Shown here: piece after piece, positions 5,543-7,856 of the stretch | Numbering within the stretch: position 1 is the first letter of the stretch | Layout of the letters: each line of letters begins with the position of its first letter | Source of the DNA: Geopsychrobacter sp. | Lineage (GTDB): Bacteria; Desulfobacterota; Desulfuromonadia; Desulfuromonadales; Geopsychrobacteraceae | Assembly (NCBI GenBank): GCA_030620915.1 | Contig: JAUXIR010000061.1 | Span: 1 to 7,856 of the forward strand | Direction of reading: 5' to 3' | Length of the DNA stretch: 7,856 bases | Program-made: the position numbers and the translations under genes | The notes under the pieces: generated by a model | What the model saw: the letters and a program-made list of their open reading frames with translations, nothing else | The model's database searches: none | What the model was told of the DNA's origin: nothing

Positions 5543-7531
5543 TTAATCATCAGTTCCAAGCTGCGGATCTTGATCCGCAGCAATCGTCAGGTTTTCCTCT
5601 TTAAAAATTTCTTCGAGCCGAGCCCTGTCCAGGGTCTCCTCGTCAAACAGGTACCTGGCGAGAATTTCCAGAATCTCGCGGTTTTCATTGAGTGCCCGGA
5701 TCGCGTAGCTCTCGGCCAGACTTATCAGTTTTTCGATCTCCTGATCGATGAGCCAGGCGGTCCTTTCACTGAAAGCCTTTTCCGTTGCGAGTTTGCGACC
5801 AAGGAAGGGGTGCTCTTCGCCGCGGGAGAAACTTTGCGGCCCCAAGCGCTCACTCATCCCCCACTGACAAACCATCTTCTCGGCGAGATCCATCACCTGT
5901 TTGAGATCGTTCTGAGCCCCGGTTGAGAATTCACCGAATTGCAGTTTTTCCGCTATGCGCCCACCCAGCATGACCGCCAGGCGGCTCATGAGGTAGCTGC
6001 GCTGATAGTGATAGCGGTCATCCTCCGGTAGTTGCTGTGTGACTCCCAACGCCTGGCCGCGCGGAATAATGGTGACTTTGTGGATCGGATCGGTGTTCGG
6101 CAGGCACCTGGCTACCAACGCATGGCCGGCCTCATGGAATGCGGTGATCCGCTTCTCCCGCTCCGAGAGGAACAGTTTGCGTTCCATGCCCATGAGTTGC
6201 CGATCCTTGGCCCGTTCCAGGTGCAGATTGGTCACCTTTTCGGCATCCTCGCGTGCTGCGATCAGGGCCGCTTCATTGACCAGACTCTGCAGATCGGCGC
6301 CGACCATTCCCGGCGTACCCTTGGCTATCAGTTCCAGATCGACATCCACGGCCAGGGGAATGTCGCGAGTGTGCACCGCCAGGATCTTGGCCCGGTCACG
6401 CCAGTCCGGTCGCTCGACAACCACGGTGCGATCGAAACGCCCGGGCCGCAACAGGGCGCTATCCAGGACATCCGGTCGATTGGTCGCCGCCAAGACGATC
6501 ACCTCGTCATGCGGATCAAAACCATCCAGCTCGGAAAGCAGTTGATTCAGGGTCTGTTCCCGCTCATCATTGCCGCCGCCAAACCCCGTACCACGCGCTC
6601 TGCCGACGGCATCCAGTTCGTCAATGAAGATAATGCTCGGGGCATTCTTCTTCGCGTCACTGAACAGATCCCTGACCCGGCTGGCACCGACACCGACAAA
6701 CATTTCGATAAACTGAGAGGCGGAGATGTTGAAGAAGGCCACGTCCGCTTCGCCGGCGACGGCCCGGGCCATCAGGGTTTTGCCGGTTCCCGGCGGCCCG
6801 ACCAACAAAACCCCACGCGGCACCTTGCCGCCGAGCCGACTGAATTTATCGGGATCCTTCAGGTAAGCAATGGTTTCCTGAAGTTCCTGTTTGGCTTCCG
6901 CGAGGCCGGCAACATCGGCAAAAGTTATCGGTGAGCTTTTCGGGGAATATTGGCGCGCGCCTGACTTGCCGAACTTGTTCATGATATTACCGAAAGGCCC
7001 GCCCTGCTTGCTCATGCGGCGCATGAAGTAAAGCCAGAAACCGATGATCAGAACCCAGGGAAGCAGACTGACCAATAAACTGGTCAATAGCGGCCGCTCA
7101 CCCACCGGCTTGGCATTGACAATAACCCCGTGCTGATCGAAAAGCTGGATCAATTCCGGATCATCGAGCGGCGGGAGCGTGGTCCGGAATCCTTGAAAGC
7201 TGCGGGTGCCCTCAAATCGTCCGGCGACAAGTTCGTCGGCGTAAAAAGGCCGCTCCTCGATAAAGAGTCCGGACAGGCTGTCGCCCTGGATGGTGACTTC
7301 CGCAACATGGCCTTGGCGCAGATCGGTTTTAAAACGGCTGTAGGCGATCTCGGCGACCGGCTTCGCCGTCGCTTGCGGGAAGAGAGAAAGATAAACACCG
7401 TTGACCACCATAAACAGCACCAGCATCAAAATGAACCTATGCCAGGGGTCTTTCAACATTGTCGGTTTCGTCTCAGTCGGCACCTTTGGCTTATCCTCTC
7501 TACTCTCTCGATGCATAGCTCTTTTATACAT
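5543..7531 (-). CDS. ftsH: ATP-dependent zinc metalloprotease FtsH
   Basis: Hexameric inner-membrane AAA+ protease that pulls misfolded membrane proteins and short-lived regulators into a zinc-dependent cutting chamber. In the 662-residue reading, membrane segments lie at about 33-51 and 148-169, with a periplasmic FtsH_ext-type domain between them. Then come Walker A GPPGTGKT (245-252), pore loop FVGVG (278-282), Walker B IIFIDE (300-305), and second region of homology [19 protein letters not shown] (350-368) with arginine fingers 365 and 368. The zinc site is HEAGH (466-470), with Asp542 in GAQNDL as the likely third ligand. All catalytic residues are present, so it should be active. The start is uncertain. 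ATG 7531 is used here. Alternatives are TTG 7609, ATG 7516, GTG 7483 (the only one behind a purine-rich ribosome site) and ATG 7459 just before the first membrane helix. It converges on the transporter genes and has no evident functional link to them. Confidence 0.96.
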   Translation of the reverse strand: MYKRAMHRESREDKPKVPTETKPTMLKDPWHRFILMLVLFMVVNGVYLSLFPQATAKPVAEIAYSRFKTDLRQGHVAEVTIQGDSLSGLFIEERPFYADELVAGRFEGTRSFQGFRTTLPPLDDPELIQLFDQHGVIVNAKPVGERPLLTSLLVSLLPWVLIIGFWLYFMRRMSKQGGPFGNIMNKFGKSGARQYSPKSSPITFADVAGLAEAKQELQETIAYLKDPDKFSRLGGKVPRGVLLVGPPGTGKTLMARAVAGEADVAFFNISASQFIEMFVGVGASRVRDLFSDAKKNAPSIIFIDELDAVGRARGTGFGGGNDEREQTLNQLLSELDGFDPHDEVIVLAATNRPDVLDSALLRPGRFDRTVVVERPDWRDRAKILAVHTRDIPLAVDVDLELIAKGTPGMVGADLQSLVNEAALIAAREDAEKVTNLHLERAKDRQLMGMERKLFLSEREKRITAFHEAGHALVARCLPNTDPIHKVTIIPRGQALGVTQQLPEDDRYHYQRSYLMSRLAVMLGGRIAEKLQFGEFSTGAQNDLKQVMDLAEKMVCQWGMSERLGPQSFSRGEEHPFLGRKLATEKAFSERTAWLIDQEIEKLISLAESYAIRALNENREILEILARYLFDEETLDRARLEEIFKEENLTIAADQDPQLGTDD
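7494..7500 (-). promoter_or_regulatory. Possible ribosome binding site supporting a downstream GTG start for ftsH
   Basis: On the minus strand GAGAGGA ends ten bases before an in-frame GTG at 7483-7481. It is the best Shine-Dalgarno-like string near the ftsH 5' end; the ATG codons at 7531, 7516 and 7459 have none as good. The spacing is slightly long. Using it would give a 646-residue FtsH, close to the 644 residues of E. coli FtsH. Confidence 0.35.
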
Positions 7532-7557
7532 TCTATCAACTGGGCGCGAATACACAA
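7530..7557 (-). promoter_or_regulatory. Weak candidate sigma-70 promoter for ftsH
   Basis: On the minus strand TTGTGT (7557-7552) is followed after 16 bases by TAGAAT (7535-7530). The -10 matches five of six consensus bases; the -35 matches only its TTG. If real, transcription would start downstream of ATG 7531 and translation would have to begin at GTG 7483 or ATG 7459. The evidence is thin. Confidence 0.22.
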
Positions 7558-7856
7558 AAATTAGTCGATTGGGACTGACGAGGTTGCTTCTGATGGGGGG
7601 CCCGGGCAAGAAGACTGAACGGGATTGTTATGGGAAAACCCAGCTGAATGCCGGGTGGGTATTGTTGATACACTCGCGCCAGCTGCGGTCCCTGAGCTCA
7701 TCCGTTTGCCTAGCGCTGATCCAGCTGGCACAATATCTATGTCTAGTGCCATGTATCTCATAAAAGTTCGCAAGATTGCGCTGGGATTTGGCGTGCCAGC
7801 AAGGCGTGCTTTCAATTGCATAGCTGTAGCTATACAGTTGTAAAGTACAACGCAGC
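7532..7856. other. 325-base region upstream of ftsH without a convincing gene
   Basis: Short open frames exist on both strands (minus 7561-7821, plus 7625-7843). Neither has a ribosome site, a recognisable family motif or a natural-looking composition. On the minus strand there is a 7-bp hairpin at 7638-7656 (ACCCGGC / GCTGGGT, one G-U pair, 5-base loop) followed by TTTT, a possible weak terminator for something transcribed toward ftsH. GGCGTGC occurs twice, at 7790-7796 and 7803-7809, 13 bases apart. I see no tRNA, riboswitch or insertion-sequence end. Confidence 0.5.
7820..7851. promoter_or_regulatory. Two adjacent small palindromes, possible operator at the window edge
   Basis: ATAGCT-GT-AGCTAT (7820-7833) is followed three bases later by GTTGTA-AAG-TACAAC (7837-7851). 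Both are perfect 6-bp dyads with short spacers, and their centres are about 17-18 bases apart. Such paired dyads are typical of operators for small dimeric repressors, for example the autoregulated promoters of toxin-antitoxin pairs. The gene they might control would begin beyond the right edge, so this is only a candidate. Confidence 0.3.

Noticed and set aside
6032..6934. A 300-codon plus-strand open frame opposite ftsH
   Set aside because: It is the antisense of the AAA+ domain; the ftsH reading holds every family motif and this one holds none.
7593..7600. Minus-strand CCCCCCAT as a heat-shock (sigma-32) -10 element for ftsH
   Set aside because: The -10 resembles CCCCATnT and E. coli ftsH is heat-inducible, but no CTTGAAA-like -35 lies 13-15 bases upstream.
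7561..7821. An 86-codon minus-strand open frame immediately upstream of ftsH
   Set aside because: It has no ribosome site, an Ala/Ser/Pro-rich low-information sequence, no recognisable family, and a hairpin inside it; kept only as part of the non-coding region note.

Overview
The window looks like ordinary chromosomal DNA of a Gram-negative, probably anaerobic or respiratory proteobacterium. The protein style is closest to what I know from the Desulfuromonadales/Geobacter-type deltaproteobacteria, but the taxon is inferred from general resemblance, not from a search. It holds a plus-strand TRAP transporter (tripartite ATP-independent periplasmic) locus at 96-5373 and a convergent minus-strand ftsH gene at 5543-7531. 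About 325 bases of DNA without a convincing gene lie upstream of ftsH.

The transporter locus reads: solute-binding protein 1 (96-1082), solute-binding protein 2 (1163-2155), a perfect 17-bp stem-loop (2171-2207), dctQ (2276-2836), dctM (2833-4230), a strong intrinsic terminator (4253-4287), and solute-binding protein 3 (4396-5373). The second binding protein with DctQ and DctM forms a complete C4-dicarboxylate-type DctPQM transporter. The periplasmic DctP captures the acid, and the DctQM membrane unit imports it, driven by the sodium or proton gradient. dctQ and dctM overlap by four bases (ATGA), a sign of translational coupling. The hairpin between dctP and dctQ is placed where expression of the abundant binding protein could be uncoupled from that of the membrane subunits.

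The other two binding proteins have no membrane partners in the window and resemble each other more than they resemble the middle one. The third keeps every pocket landmark I can recognise. The first has Gln where the family's carboxylate-clamping Arg belongs, and has also changed two other pocket segments. It is the most interesting object here: it may bind a different ligand, act as a co-sensor, or be decaying in function.

ftsH encodes a full membrane AAA+ zinc protease with all catalytic motifs. The 169-base gap between it and the third binding-protein gene carries a candidate terminator on each strand. Its start codon is uncertain. At the right edge (7820-7851) two adjacent small palindromes resemble an operator for a gene outside the window. 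I found no tRNA, rRNA, CRISPR array, insertion sequence or clear novel defence or mobile system.
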